From positions 1,116,001 through 1,180,000 of the forward strand of contig JAFEKR010000011.1 of NCBI GenBank assembly GCA_019022495.1: a stretch of 64,000 nt of DNA, read 5' to 3'. The position numbers and the translations under genes were made by a program. Below the pieces are notes generated by a model that saw nothing but the letters and a program-made list of their open reading frames with translations, was not told the origin of the DNA and did no database searches. This DNA comes from Epichloe hybrida (lineage: Eukaryota; Ascomycota; Sordariomycetes; Hypocreales; Clavicipitaceae). Positions 44,273 to 56,727 of the stretch are shown piece by piece; the first letter of the stretch is position 1, and every line of letters begins with the position of its first letter.

Positions 44273-47204
44273 ATGGACGGTCCGGGATCGTCCTTCAACG
44301 GCAGCAGCACTCAACGTCGCAAGCTTGTCAAGAAACACCCCTCCCATTCATACACTCGCTCCTCATCAGGCCTCGACGACTCCCAGTCGCTTGGCAGCAA
44401 ACGCAGCTCCCAGAGTCTTCGACGAGCACCCAGCGCTCCGCCCGTGCGATCGTCTGCCAACAATTCTGCCAACAATTACGCCTCGAGCATCTCATCGCCC
44501 CGACATCCTGCTGTTTCTCAGTGGCCATCGAATGCATCACCCGCCCTCTCCCAAGGAGACTTTCTCGCCACCTCCCATCCAGCTAGCACCACCGCTTCGC
44601 ATTCCGCGCCCGCGCATCGCCCAGATCGATTTTCTGACACTCAACCTCGCCGAGAAAGCAGAGAACGATCCGACGACCTTCTTGGCGCGCCTTTTGACGG
44701 GGCTGCCATCTTGAGCCGCATCGAGTCTACCAAATACGCCAGCCCACAGACATCATCCCAACGGTCACCCGTCTCCCCCGCACTGAACAAGACCATCGTA
44801 GACAAGAGATTCGTGAGCCCCGCGCTGCGACCGTCGCGGAGTTTTGGCAACATGGAGCCCGCCATTTCGGAGAAAAATCACGCCGGCAGAGCGCCCGAAG
44901 CTGGCGTGACCGGGCCAAAGCGATATTCAGATGAGGGCAAGGAATCGAAGCCGCTCATACTGCGGAAGAAGTCTGGATTCTCAGGGTTTGTCACCAGTCT
45001 AGTCGGGTCACAAAAGAAGCCAATCATCTCGGCGCCGGAAAACCCCGTTCATGTCACGCACGTCGGATATGACAGTTCGACTGGCCAATTCACGGTATGT
45101 CGATCAGCGGCGTGTCAGACCGCAGGAAAGTCATGACTGCTGATATGCTGACGCATCTATTAGGGATTGCCAAAAGAATGGCAGCGGTTGATCAACGAAA
45201 GCGGCATTCCTGAAAAGGAGCGTCGGGAAAATCCTCAGACCATGGTTGATATTCTGCAGTTTTACAAGGAAACAACTGAACGGCCGCCCGAAGATCAGGT
45301 TTTGGAGAAATTCCATAATGCTGGACCGACAGACAGCCGTCAATACGGCACGCCCACGTCACCCAATATGTATCCCGCAAATTACATGGGTAAGAGAGCT
45401 TCTTGGGGATCTTCTTCTTCTTCTTTCCTTGTTTGGCGGTTGTATCTTGGCCACTGACAGCATGCTTTGAAAAATAACCAGGGAGCTTCGAGAATCCCAG
45501 AGCGCCACCTCCTGTTCCCGCATCGAGGGCCCCCGGTAGAGACATGATACCCAGCCGACCGGCCCCTAAGCCGCCCGTCAGCATGAATAATAATCGACCG
45601 ACACCATCAAATTCTTATTCGACGACCAAAGACTCTGGCATCGGGTTATCGCAGCAGTCTGATGACTTCTCACAGATGCAGCTAAAGGATAGCGCCCCCA
45701 TGCTACCCGAGGAGCATCGATCAAGATCCAATTCACGGGCCAACGGCCCGTCGCCATTCAGCCCCCCCACGCCTCAGCTGAGCAGCCAACCCTCTGCGGC
45801 ACAATCGGCAGTGTATCAGCAGCAGCTGATGCAGCAACAGCATGAGCAAGCCTTGGCACAAGCTCAGGCCGCCATGTCGGGCCATGTCGGGCGCGCTCCT
45901 AGCAAGAGACAAGCTCCTCAACCTCAAGCACCTGTTCCGAGTCCTCATCAAACCGCAGCTTACGCTCGACCAGGAGAAGCAAACGGTCACGGACATGTCC
46001 CACGTCAGCAGCAGGCTGCTCCTGGTGGTGTCCCTGCCGCGAGGCCGAGGCACCGACCCCGCCAAAGTAACGCCATCGACGTTGTTGCGTCGCTCAAACG
46101 CATCTGTGACGATGGGGATCCACGGGAACTTTTCCGCAGCTTCAACAAAATTGGCCAGGGTGCATCTGGCGGTGTGTACACAGGCTACGAAAGAGCCACC
46201 AACCGCTTGGTAGCGATCAAACAGATGAACTTGGAGCAGCAACCCAAGAAAGATTTGATCATCAACGAAATCTTGGTCATGAAGGACAGCTCTCACCCGA
46301 ATATAGTTAATTACATTGCCAGCTACCTTTGCGTGGGTGAGCTGTGGGTAGTGATGGAATTCATGGAAGGTGGTAGTTTGACAGACGTTGTCACCTTCAA
46401 CATCATGACGGAAGGGCAAATTGCGTCGGTATGCCGAGAGACCTTGATGGGATTGCAACATCTCCACTCTAAAGGGGTCATTCATCGTGACATCAAGTCG
46501 GACAACATTTTACTATCCAACGAGGGTAACATCAAGCTGAGTGAGTGGGAAGCCCGTGTTTTCTCCCCAGCCCCTGCTTTTCCACGGTGACGTGGCCCCG
46601 CGCGCGATGCAATGCAACGTTATTTGCGACGTCAATTCACTTTGCCTCTAACAACTTCTATCTCGTTAGCCGACTTTGGCTTCTGTGCCACAATTAACGA
46701 AACCCAGAACAAGCGAACAACCATGGTCGGAACCCCCTACTGGATGGCACCGGAAGTTGTGACGAGAAAGGAGTACGGTCGCAAGGTAGATATTTGGTCT
46801 CTTGGAATCATGGCCATTGAAATGATTGAAGGGGAGCCACCGTATCTTACGGAATCGCCGCTCCGGGCTTTGTGGCTGATTGCAACAAACGGAACGCCTG
46901 TGATCAAAAACGAAGAAGAGCTGTCGCCCGTCTTCAGAGATTTCCTCTGCTTTGCGTTGAAGGTTGACCCAGAGAAGAGAGCTAGCGCTCACGACCTGCT
47001 CAGGGTACGTTTTTTTTTTTCATGATGCATGTTTGACGTCGCTCTTCCCCCAATGCGAAACCGTGTCAACGAGATGTACTTTACTAACTCCCTTGTGTGA
47101 AATAGCACGATTTTATGAAGCAATGTGTGGATTTGGGTCAATTAGCACCCCTTGTTCGAGCCGCTAGAGAGCAAAGAGCTCAGGAGAAGGCACGGAAGCA
47201 GTAA
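44273..47204 (+). CDS. ste20: Ste20-type p21-activated kinase (PAK)
   Basis: Serine/threonine kinase activated by Cdc42/Rac, working upstream of MAPK cascades and in polarity. Exons: 44273-45094, 45164-45389, 45482-46540, 46670-47004 and 47106-47204, giving 846 residues. After a disordered N-terminus ([20 protein letters not shown]), the Cdc42/Rac-binding CRIB motif sits at about 252-282 ([18 protein letters not shown], then TGQFTGLPKEW across intron 1). A Pro-rich/Gln-rich linker follows, then a kinase domain at about 565-825: [17 protein letters not shown] (ATP Lys), [11 protein letters not shown] (catalytic Asp), DFGFC (split by intron 3), [28 protein letters not shown]. No PH domain precedes the CRIB, which argues for Ste20 rather than Cla4. 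The stop follows QEKARKQ. Confidence 0.93.
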
Positions 47205-48506
47205 TTCAAGTCGATTGGACTGTGCTCACCGGCGGGGGAATATGCATACGTGTTTCGTTACGTCACAAGCGAGCGTTGCTCTTTTATGATTCTGCATTGC
47301 CGGGGCAAAAAAAAAAAGAAAAAAGAAAGAAAGAAAGAAAACACCCCCATCAAAGGCTTTACCCTCCGCACTCGGCCCAAACGTGATGAATGGGAATCGC
47401 TTGTATTATTGAAACAGTAGCGGGATAATATATCCACGGGACGGTTTGCGAAAACCAAGGGGTCATGACGGTGGAAGGGCAGCGAAACTTGAATAGCATG
47501 TGACGATGTGCCACGGACTAAACTGATGAGTGAGACCCAGAGGAAAAAGAAGTAGAAGAAGAAGAAGAAAAGGGGAGTATCGATTCCCGAAGCGATTTGC
47601 GGACCCATGTCGAGAGGAGACTCGGGTAATTTTGCAAATATCTCGCGGAATTTTTTAACAAGCGCAATGTCGCCACCCAAGACTCGTGTCGGTGATGAGT
47701 GCGACGATTCAATGTCCAGGATTCCCGACATCGATGGGCAGACGTACGTGCGCGGAGGGCCTTTGTCGGTCCCGTCTCCGTCTGTTGCTGTCCTGACAAT
47801 GCAGTACAGATGCTGATGCTGCATTGCGTCAGTTGAAGACTGAAGACTCTGAAAGCACTTCTCTTTCAGCTTGAGTGCATGGTCCGCACGTACGGCGCCG
47901 GGCCGGTCACGGTCCTTGGTAGCCAGTCCAGTCCAGTGAGTGGCAATGCCATGTGCGATAGACTATAGTTGAGCAACGTCTTTGGCGGTCCACTTGGCTT
48001 CGACCTTTTAATTTCAGACAACTTGAGACACAGCATGATGGATGATGCCCTTGTCTCCAAGCACCGAGGACATGAACAGTTAAAAGCATTGAGTCTTGTA
48101 TTTGAGCCTTTTTTTCTGCTTTACAAAAAAAAGACGTCTGCTTCGCTGAAGAATTCATCCCTATATAGGAGTTGTTGCTCTATATAAAAAAAAGAGAGAA
48201 AGAAAGAAAAGACCATGCGGTCTCTATGCCCTCTATGATCCCGGCTTTATTTTTTTTCGCCTTACATGATGCAGAAGACGTGGTCACAAAAAGAAGATCC
48301 GCAACGCCAAACTGATAAAAATGCAAGTCAAGAAAATTGGTAAGCGTGGCTGATCTCGCAGTCCACATGTGGCTCGTTCCAGACTCATGGAACCGATGAT
48401 TATTATATTACCTGGCGCGTTGGCACGAGCTCCTCTAGAGCTTCTTTGCGCGACGCGGGGAGTATGCAAAAAAATAAAAAATAAAAGTTGGTCAGTAGAC
48501 GTCCGC
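47205..48506. other. Convergent intergenic region
   Basis: About 1.3 kb with A-rich and GAAA repeats (47306-47340, 48185-48210). No gene recognised. Confidence 0.5.
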
Positions 48507-49598
48507 TTAGTAGCAAGAATAACCGCCGTCAATGATGCAGTTGGAGCCAGTCATGAAGCTGGAAGAGTCGGAGGCGAGGAAGACGCAAAGGCCGTTCAGC
48601 TCGTCAACGCCGCCCAGACGATCCTGGGGAGTCATGGACTTCCAGATCTTCTTCTGCGCCTCGAGGGCAGGAACACGGTTCAGAGCAGTGTCCATGTAAC
48701 CGGGGGAGATGCAGTTGACACGGATCTTGTACTTGGCCCATTCGGCGGCAATTGACTTGGCGAACTGAATGACACCGGCTTTGGAGGCGTTGTAACAGCT
48801 CTGCTCCTGAGGGTAGTTGACGATGGAGCCGGACATGGAAGCAACGAGAACGATGCTGCCAGGCTTGCCGGCGGCCATCATGGCACGGCCGACGGCCTGA
48901 GACATGAGGAAAGAGCCGGTCAGGTTGATGTCGATGAGACGACGGAACATGGCAGGGTCGTACGTCTCTGCCTTGATGTTGGAATCGGCGATGCCGGCGG
49001 AGTTGACGAGGACGTCGGGCGCACCGTAGAGGTCGACAACGGAGTCGACGGCGGCATTGATGGCAGCACCGTCACGGACATCTACCTTGAAGAAGGAGAC
49101 GGGGAGCCCCGACTTGTCGTGGAGCTCGGCAGCAGCCTCATCACCGAGGTCCTGGTTGGCGTCGAAGATGACAATGGCTTTGGCACCGGCTTCAGCGCAG
49201 GCGCGAGCCATGTGGTTGCCCAAGCCTCGGGCACCACCGGTAATGATGATGACCTTGCCGTACACGCTCATGCTGCGCATGGTGTGAGGCATGGCCTCGA
49301 AAACCTTCTTGCCCAGAGGCTGCACAAGATCGTGCGCAGGGGGGGGGGCCGGGCTGTCGTAAGGGACCTGGGCGGCATCATCGGGGACATGGACAGTGTG
49401 CTTGTCTCCTTGGCCTTGGCCGGCACCGTAGATCGTGACGGGCACCTCCTTCTCGCGGACAACGCTCTTCTTCTGCGCCGTGTCAGAGACGGCGTTGGTG
49501 CGTGTGACGGAGAAGAGACGCGCGCTGGCTAGCCGAGGAGCAACGCGTGGAGCGGCAGCTCTGGTGAGCCGCAGAGCGTTTCGTGCAGCGAAGGACAT
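48507..49598 (-). CDS. Mitochondrial short-chain dehydrogenase, D-arabinitol 2-dehydrogenase/sorbose reductase-like
   Basis: Single-exon classical SDR of 363 residues. The first 40 residues are Arg/Ala-rich without acids (MSFAARNALRLTRAAAPRVA, then RLFSVTRTN), typical of a mitochondrial presequence. The Rossmann core starts at about 115: VIIITGGARGLGNHMARACA (GxxxGxG), DVRDGAAINAAVD, VLVNSAGIAD (NAG-type motif), INLTGSFLMSQAVG, the active-site SMSGSIVNYPQ Ser region, and YNASKAGVIQFAKS with catalytic Tyr and Lys. The end is FMTGSNCIIDGGYSCY. Fungal relatives are annotated as polyol dehydrogenases (D-arabinitol, sorbose or mannitol type), interconverting a sugar alcohol and a ketose with NAD(P). 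The exact polyol cannot be fixed from sequence. Confidence 0.92.
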   Translation of the reverse strand: MSFAARNALRLTRAAAPRVAPRLASARLFSVTRTNAVSDTAQKKSVVREKEVPVTIYGAGQGQGDKHTVHVPDDAAQVPYDSPAPPPAHDLVQPLGKKVFEAMPHTMRSMSVYGKVIIITGGARGLGNHMARACAEAGAKAIVIFDANQDLGDEAAAELHDKSGLPVSFFKVDVRDGAAINAAVDSVVDLYGAPDVLVNSAGIADSNIKAETYDPAMFRRLIDINLTGSFLMSQAVGRAMMAAGKPGSIVLVASMSGSIVNYPQEQSCYNASKAGVIQFAKSIAAEWAKYKIRVNCISPGYMDTALNRVPALEAQKKIWKSMTPQDRLGGVDELNGLCVFLASDSSSFMTGSNCIIDGGYSCY

Positions 49599-51733
49599 TG
49601 TGAGTTGACGGAGTGACGGAGTGACGGAGTTTGTGGAGTTTGTGAGGAAGAGGCAGGAATGGTGGCAGCCCCGATCAAGTCATTCGCAGGGAGGAAGAGA
49701 GAAAGGGAGATGGAAAGATGAAGGGAGGTAGGAAGCAAACGGGGGTTGATATACGGAGTATGAATGGCAATGTCTGAGGGGAAAAAAAAAAAAAAAAAAA
49801 AACACCGAATGCGGGCCCAGACCTCGAGGAGGCCCTTTTTTTGGTCGAGCTTCCGGATCTGCGGGGAGGGGAGAAATCTGCCGCCTGCCCTCTGGACTTC
49901 CTGAAGCACGCACGCTGGAACCGCTGGAACAGCTGGAGCCCTGGTGGAGAATCAAATCTGGCAGCCTGGCTTGGCGCTACTGCAGGACTGCAGGCCCTAG
50001 TCAGGGTGGTGTGGGTGCGGGTGGTGGGTGCGGGTGGTGGGTGCGGGTGACAAGTCGGCGGCATGTCCGGCCGCGGAAGGTGCGTGGGCACGTACCCTCC
50101 TTTGTTTCCGTTTCTTTGTTTCTTCCTTCTTCTTCTGGAAGCCGTCGACTGACTGACTTGTCCTTTGGCTGCTTCTGCCTGATGGCCTGATGGAGAGGAT
50201 CCCGACAGCGGAGAACTCGGCCTGTTTCAAGAATGAAGCGTCAATCAGGATGCACGACGGACTGTTTCTTCGTGCCATGACTGCTCGGCGCCTGCCGCAT
50301 CAGGACAGGAGGGAATCGTATTGTCGCAAGTTCTCACTGCAGCGAACAGCGAGCAGCGAGGAAAGGAATGTGCCGTGTCTCACGCTGCCCTCACCAACAA
50401 ACAGCCAAGGTATCAGGCACACAAAGTTACACAAAAAAAAAAAAAAAAAAAAAAAAAAAAGGTGGAAATGAGGCTGTGATGACCCGGCCCCGGCCCCGGC
50501 CCCGGCCCCGGGCCTTCCATCCTCCGTAAGACGTAAAACGCGTTTTGCAGCAAGGGGCGCAATACTTTGTGGACGGTCAGATGACCGACTTGTCGAGCCG
50601 AGTTTCACTGAGACAACACCACGACGAGTTCTGGTTGCATCCGGCAGCTCGGGTCGTCCATCCACGGACAAGACAGAATACATGCACTGAGCACTGAGCA
50701 CGGAGCACTGACAAATCACGAGTTGGTTGGTCCTCACGTCCTCTGAGGGGATCATCCCAGTGGATCGTGACTGCATTGCCGTGGTAGATCTATCGTGACA
50801 TTGACATTGACATTAGTGTGCCCGCGACCCCACACTGGGCTTCCTACATATTAAGCTTCTGTCTCAATATCATCAATGATAACCTGACCCCTACTCCGTA
50901 ATCCGTACATGTCACTGTATTATTATGCAGTGCCCAGCCAGCAACAGCCACCAACGGCCCTGTTCTCCCGCGTCCGTGGGTGTGGAAGGGAAAGGGGAAA
51001 CGTGGAGACGAGCAACTTGTTCTATTTTTTATGATTACGGATCCGTAATACAATGCATGTTATGTAATATGTACGTCCGTCCGTCCGGCCGTACTCCGTA
51101 CGGAGTATTATTGCTGTCAGTCTGTCACCAACTCCGAAACCGCCCCGAGCCAGGATGCCAGGATGTGAATGAGGCAATCTTGCAGCCGGTCATGTGGCCA
51201 TGCCGAGTTTTCATCTCCTGGACCACGTGCTACCTGTCCTCCGTGTCGTGTTCAAAGTTGCCTCCGCCACCGGTCGCGAGACAACAATCATGGCCCTTTT
51301 TTTTTCAACCTTTTTTTTCCATCCGCGAATTCCTTTTCAATAAGCAAACAGTTCCCCGTCCAATCTTATCTTGGGGTCAATGCAATAGTTTAATGAGCCA
51401 ATTTCAAAGTTGACTTATGTTCTGAGACTGATTCGCCTAAATCCTTGTCGAGGGTTAAAGAGAAGAAGAAGAAGACCGAAAGCTGCACAACGAGTCTGCA
51501 ATAATTCCCTGTGATTTCGCCCCAAGAATGACTACGGCCATGAAACGCCATCACGTAGGGTATCTTCATCGCGTAACCAGCACAAAACTGTGCTATTCAC
51601 TTCCCCTACATCGTTGGACAACACAAAGCCAAACGCGCAAGACCCCTAAACTCCTCATCTCCCATCACAGCCCAGACTGAGCATGCAATGCATATTCCAC
51701 GGTGGACATATCCAGACGTCTACGAACCCATTT
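49599..51733. other. Intergenic region with simple repeats
   Basis: About 2.1 kb. It contains an A20 run near 49782-49802, GACGGAGTGACGGAGTGACGGAG near 49606-49628, GGTGGGTGCGGGTG repeats near 50018-50048, a 30-base A run, a CCCCGG repeat, and GTACTCCGTACGGAGTA near 51092-51108. No gene recognised. Confidence 0.5.
50431..50460. repeat. Poly(A) run of about 30
   Basis: Homopolymer, plus-strand A, in intergenic DNA; 20 bp later a CCCCGG repeat (50484-50509) begins. Confidence 0.9.
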
Positions 51734-54699
51734 TCAATACTCATCTTCATCGCTATCTTCTGGCTCCATCTTGGGTCGTATCAGGTCCAGGAGAGAGGAA
51801 ATATATGGACTCTGCACCCACCTCTTGTTAGCGATGCCGTACCGCCCATGAATATGCTTGATGATGATTGTACACGTACCAGGGCTCGATTTTCAGCAAG
51901 AATCTCAAACAAGCGCGGCAAGGCGGCGCGGAAGAGCCGTTCGTTCCAACCACCCTTTTCCAGGGCGCTCTCCTTTTGTGACTTGACAAGTTCTTTTTCA
52001 GCCTCTGTCTTGACAACGTTGCGTGCAATGTTGCGCAGGACGAGAATTGCACTCAGTGGTATGCCGGCTGCTTGCGGGGGGAGCTGTGGATTCCTCTCGT
52101 CTCGAACCGTTGCCGTCTCTTCGAGCGTGACGGACATGATCCTGGCGGGAACCACCCACGGTTTGTTAGCCGTCCCCTTCTCCCCAGACATGGTAGACAT
52201 GATGTGCGTGTTGATGTGGCGTGCAAACTCGTGAAGATGCAGCTTCGTGGGTTGCTTATACTTGGGGCACTGACCCCATGCGCACGTGAAATCCTTTTCA
52301 GTGTTGTCAAACTGATCGTTCTCGTTTCTTTGCTCGCCGACATGTTTGGTGAGAACGTGATTCCACATCTGCTGCGGCTGCAGGTAGAATTGGCCGCACT
52401 TGTCGTCCTTCTCCCCTGTTGTAGGGGCGGCCCACAGGCAACGACCATACTCTGCACCGTCAAAGTTCTGTGGGCGTGGTCGGGCTCGGATACCGTGGAT
52501 GATGAATTTTTGCTGTGGCTCGCCAGGTTCTCGAAGAACTTGAGCATTCGAGTCCTTGTATACTGACGTGCTGTTGCGGATGAAATCGGCTGGTGTGATC
52601 ATGGGCTGTCCAATGGCCTTGAGGGGACCCACGAAGGCAGACTGGTAGGCTTGCCAGGCCGCTAGTTGTGTCACGAAGGAATCGCCATCCTCTTCAAAGA
52701 AGCACTTGACCCATTTGTGAACGCGTTCCGGCTCCTCTAGCTTCAGCATCTGTTGCAGCAGGTCCTCGGGCATGGGAGAAATTTCATCCTGAGCCGGAAG
52801 TTTCTTTTCTGGCACTAGTACCAAGTCTCGATGGACCTTTCTCGCCCCGTGTGCCAATAGCCGAACAAGGTGATCGACGAGGTCCTCCGTGACTGTGGAT
52901 CGAATGAGGTTGTCCACATTTGGGACTACGGCTGTGTATTGGTAGAGCAAGTCCAAACAGGCATCCATCAATTCATCGTCGTTGAGAAGAAGCCAATTGG
53001 AGATGCGCCCCAAAAACTCTGTCGGAACGTTGCTCAGCTTATTCGTTGCCTCAAGATTCATTGAAATGCGCCCAAGTGCCCGCAAAGCAGTGAGGATGGT
53101 TCCTCTGTCGTCTGATGCAAGCTGCGCGACTAAAGTCCTGTAGAGAGGGTCGTTCGCTTCCAAGACCATGAATGGCGTGATTTGCTCCGCAATGTCCAGA
53201 GCCATGTGCTTCAGCTCGACCACAGTGTCTTTTGGTGGGAGGTGCAGGATGATGCAGACGAGATCCTTGATTGGGAAGAAGTCGGACATGTTGACCGCGT
53301 TTTCCGGAAGGGTAACCATGTTGCGGAGGGTGAGGACAGCTTCGGCGATAAGAATCATCTGATCAGTCTCGGGTCCCGTTTGCAGGGCATCTGGCTGGTC
53401 TTTCTCAACCAAGTTGCTGATGCGATCAAGAATGTCCCAAGTTCCATTATTGCCGTCAAGCTGGCCAATGCTGGAAGGCTCCGCATACTGATCCCAAGAG
53501 ACCGTCCATGACACATGGTAGAAGAGGCTGCCAACCTGAAGCGCCTTGTCAACAAGGCCCTCAGCAAGACCTGGGAAGGCGTCGAAACGATACTTGTCGC
53601 CACGCTCAAAGGAGATCTTGACCAAATGATTCAGGGCGAAAGACTGCTCAGACGGAACGCCGGATCGCAAGGCGTTCAAGCATCGAGTATAGATATTCGG
53701 CCCATCGAACCCAGCTGGGGAGAATGTCAGACATGCGAATCTGTCACATGTTTGGGGCATCATGCAGGTGGGTTACTTACTGCCTGGTTGCATCGGTTGT
53801 CGGCCTGCGGGGGCAATCGGCGCGGGCCGATGTGCTAGACGATGCCTAGGAAATTCACTGGGGGCGTTGCTGGGCGTAGCGACCGCCCGCAGCTGCAAGG
53901 GCTTGAGATGCTTAGGTTGGTATGACAGCACCAGGTTTGATGTGTTTTCCGAGTTGGAAGGGTGATGCATAATAGATGGCCCACGGCCTTGATGACCACC
54001 GGGTGGCATTGGCGGCATGATTGCGTGATGTGAGGACGTTTGTGTATTGCTCTGTGCCGGAGAAGCGGTTTGAGCAGCAATCTGTTGTACAGCGTGTCTC
54101 GTGGAACGACTGGAGCCAGTGTCGGGTTGGAAAATCACGCGCTGAGCCGGCGCTTCTCGAAGTCCGCGAGACGCACGAGAGCTCGAGGGAGCTTCTGGGG
54201 CGGATCGCTCACGAGTCGGAGTACCGTCGTCACCAGAAGCCGCCGAGTCGCCAGCATTCACAGTGCTGTCGCGTTTCGGTCGGAAGTTCTCGAGCGTGCG
54301 TGTCAACAGACCGGCGCCTTTTGCTGTGACGTCTTCGAGAATCTCTTTTGGAGGCGGCTCTTTGTTATGTATGGTTTTGATCTCGTAGGCCGCCAAGTTC
54401 TTATAAAACTTCTCTTTCAAAGAGAACGCCGTTGAAGCTTCGTTGTTGGAATGCAGGCCCAACTCCGCTGCCATACGCCGCCAGGCAAGCTTCTCCTCCG
54501 ACACCTTGTCGTAGCCTCCGCTGGCAACAATGTGGTTAAAAGTCTTGTATAGGTCGAGAAAGATCAAGCCAACCTTGGGCTCTGGGTCAAGAACGGTTCC
54601 TCTTTTTTCGTGGAATTCTTTCAGTTTGGTCATAAACTCCTCATATTCGGCAGTACGGTCGATGGAGTGCAGGGGCACCTCTTGCGGCGTCGTAGTCAT
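51734..54699 (-). CDS. rsc9: Rsc9-like ARID subunit of a SWI/SNF-family (RSC) remodelling complex
   Basis: Chromatin-remodelling subunit. Exons on the minus strand: 54699-53781, 53714-51880 and 51811-51734, giving 943 residues. The N-terminal ARID/BRIGHT DNA-binding domain lies at about 15-115 (YEEFMTKLKEFHEKRGT, VGLIFLDLYKTFNHIVASGG, VSEEKLAWRRMAAELGL, LKEKFYKNLAAYE). A disordered linker is followed by a helical armadillo-like region (FALNHLVKISFERGDKYRFD, EAVLTLRNMVTLPEN, DRGTILTALRALGRISMN). A C2H2-type zinc finger follows near residue 760 (CAWGQC, then LHEFARHINTH). The tiny last exon is acidic (KMEPEDSDEDEY) and was placed by the continuous frame SSLLDLIRPKMEPEDSDEDEY. ARID plus helical repeats plus finger is the fungal Rsc9/ARID2 layout. 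Confidence 0.88.
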
Positions 54700-55263
54700 T
54701 GCCTCTCAATCTCAATGCCAATCTCGTTCCCGAGTACTTACTACTGGGCATGACACTGCGACTTGCAAACTTGCGCAAATCAAGCTGCGCTTGTGGCCGA
54801 GGCGAGCCTATCAATGAGGTAAAGGTGACCGCCGAGTATGCGCATTGACTTGAGGCCAGTCTGTGAGCGCTCACCGACCGATGTATGTAGAACGATCGCA
54901 AAGGCAATGATTCGCCTTGACGAAGTGGTTCGTTTTTGGTCTCAACTAGTCGAGTTGTCGAGTGCACCAGGCAACGAACGTGACGGCGCGTGAAGGTTCG
55001 CGCCAGAACGCAGAGAAGGCAGTGGTATCTTATCGCCACGTGATGGCTGGTAGCACCAATCGGCAGCGTTCCTCTTATTAGCTCCTCCCCTCCCCTCCAG
55101 CCCTGCAGCTATCAAAGACACCTCTTCGAATGAAGGCAGAGAGATGTCTTGATGCAGGAACATCTACCAAGATTCTGGTTTTACGAGCAATCCTTCGAAA
55201 GAGCATAGCGCAATAACAGAGCCGCACAGACTACAGGTGAGGCGTACTCCGTACACAACTGAA
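54700..55263. promoter_or_regulatory. Divergent promoter region
   Basis: 564 bp between the Rsc9-like gene and the unrecognised gene. GTACTCCGTACAC occurs at about 55246-55258, just before the start codon. No coding sequence seen. Confidence 0.5.
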
Positions 55264-56543
55264 ATGTCTCGACTCGCATCGCCAGCAATTGGCTGCCACC
55301 TGCGTTTGGTGGAGGTGCAAGTTGGAAATGGTGTGGAGAGTTATGATGCGACGACCTTTGACCAGCCTCTGGAATTGAGCCTCGAAGGACAACGGTCCCT
55401 GGGATCAGAGCTTGGCATCCTCTTGCTGATAATTAGTACGGGTTCCAAGCAAATGGTACGTCACTGACCTCGTGATAATACCGGATCTGATAGACAAGGT
55501 AGCTTTCAATACGACTGAATGACCTCCTGAGCCATCCCGAGGGGGCAGATGATATAATCTCCATCGATAAGCAAACCTACAAACTATGTGTCAAACTCCC
55601 GACGCTGGATCATATTCTCCGCGTGTGGTTTCGGCACAGTCGCGACTTTTTAGTCTCTGTCTGCATTCTGAGGAAAGCTGGATTTATGATTGAAGAAGGA
55701 CTTTTTTCAGGGACGGGGGAGGTACAGCCAATCAGTATCTTGACTCCCAAACCGACTGAAACTGTTGATCTACCACGTCTTTCGACCATCACGCCGCTGG
55801 CGGCGCTAACAAAACAAGCGAGGATCTCAAATGCTCAATGTTCCAGCTCAAGCAAAGATGCTGGCACGGCTGGTGGCAACATATTTGACGAGGTACTGAA
55901 TCGTCTCAGCAAGACTGATAAGAAGCTCGATCCAGTCATCGACGAGGGCTCCAGCGAGCGAGCTCGACCTGAAGGCTCTACTGATCTGTCGTTGCTGAAC
56001 CCCTACAACGTGTTTGCAGCAGGGAGAGAGGACGTCATGAATCGACCACAAATCAGTTCTCCTCTGCGAGAGAGCAGCATTCATGAGCATTCGAAGGACC
56101 AAGTCAATAGCAAGGCCGGGAAAAACCGTGAAGCAAAGCCGGCCCTGCAGCCACCCAGACGCCACCATGGCTATTTTACAAGATCTTTTTCGCTAGCGGC
56201 CCGCCGACTAGGTACAGATCCAAATGGGGAAGAGCCTGCCCGTTCCTCAAGGGGCCGCGGCCCCAACAGACGGGCCGCTCAGACCGATCGCCCGAGAAGT
56301 CCTCTAAACAAAGTCAGTAGCAGCTTTGATTCGAGCCCGATGGTGGACTTTAGGAGCCTCATGCCTCATCGTCGAAATCTTCCATTTCTCGAGGCCAAGC
56401 CACGGTCTCCCAAAAGGTTGAAGGCAGACGCGAGCAGTGCGTTAGTTGCTCCGAATACATCACTAGATGCATCACCCGGAACAGGCTTGCCATTCAACCG
56501 CATACCGGAGATGAATTCTACTCATGCAACCGTCAAACCTTGA
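55264..56543 (+). CDS. Unrecognised protein, PH-like N-terminus and disordered C-terminus
   Basis: Two exons are inferred: 55264-55455 and 55503-56543, giving 410 residues. The junction (CAAATG|GTACGT ... AAGGTAG|CTTTCA) keeps the frame and joins LLLIISTGSKQM to LSIRLNDLLSHPEGADD. The first 140 residues look like a small beta-rich module (VKLPTLDHILRVWFRHSRDF, LVSVCILRKAGF). The rest is Ser/Pro/Arg-rich and probably disordered. This pattern distantly recalls the fungal meiotic double-strand-break factor Rec114, but that is a guess. A further frame at 56524-56727, shifted by one base, encodes a helical, acidic stretch (YEQYEQDAAKYCEDGKRAAF, LDLLRKMRIAFWLDKLQ) that could be the true C-terminus through an intron or frameshift I cannot place. 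Confidence 0.6.
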
Positions 56544-56727
56544 TGAACTGGAGACAAAGTCATCACCAATCTATGAACAGTATGAACAGGATGCTGCCAA
56601 ATACTGTGAAGACGGAAAGCGTGCTGCATTCTATCTAGATTTGCTGAGAAAAATGAGAATAGCCTTTTGGCTGGATAAGCTGCAGAAAGTCAGTGCTTCG
56701 GAGCACGAGATGTGGGTAGATTTATGA
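56524..56727 (+). other. Possible C-terminal coding segment of the preceding gene, in a shifted frame
   Basis: A short open frame that overlaps the end of the preceding one. Its translation (from SNLDELETKSSPIYEQYEQD to ASEHEMWVDL) is amphipathic and helix-like and begins within the preceding gene's last codons. No convincing GT-AG junction was found. Confidence 0.4.

Noticed and set aside
43083..44714. A 543-codon plus-strand frame upstream of and overlapping the kinase
   Set aside because: It runs into the Ste20 coding exon in a different frame and is Pro/Arg/Ser-rich like a shadow frame. It shows no family motif, and its upstream part is repeat-containing intergenic DNA.
48507..49598. NRPS tailoring role for the SDR
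   Set aside because: It is about 18 kb from the NRPS with housekeeping genes between, and it carries a mitochondrial presequence.
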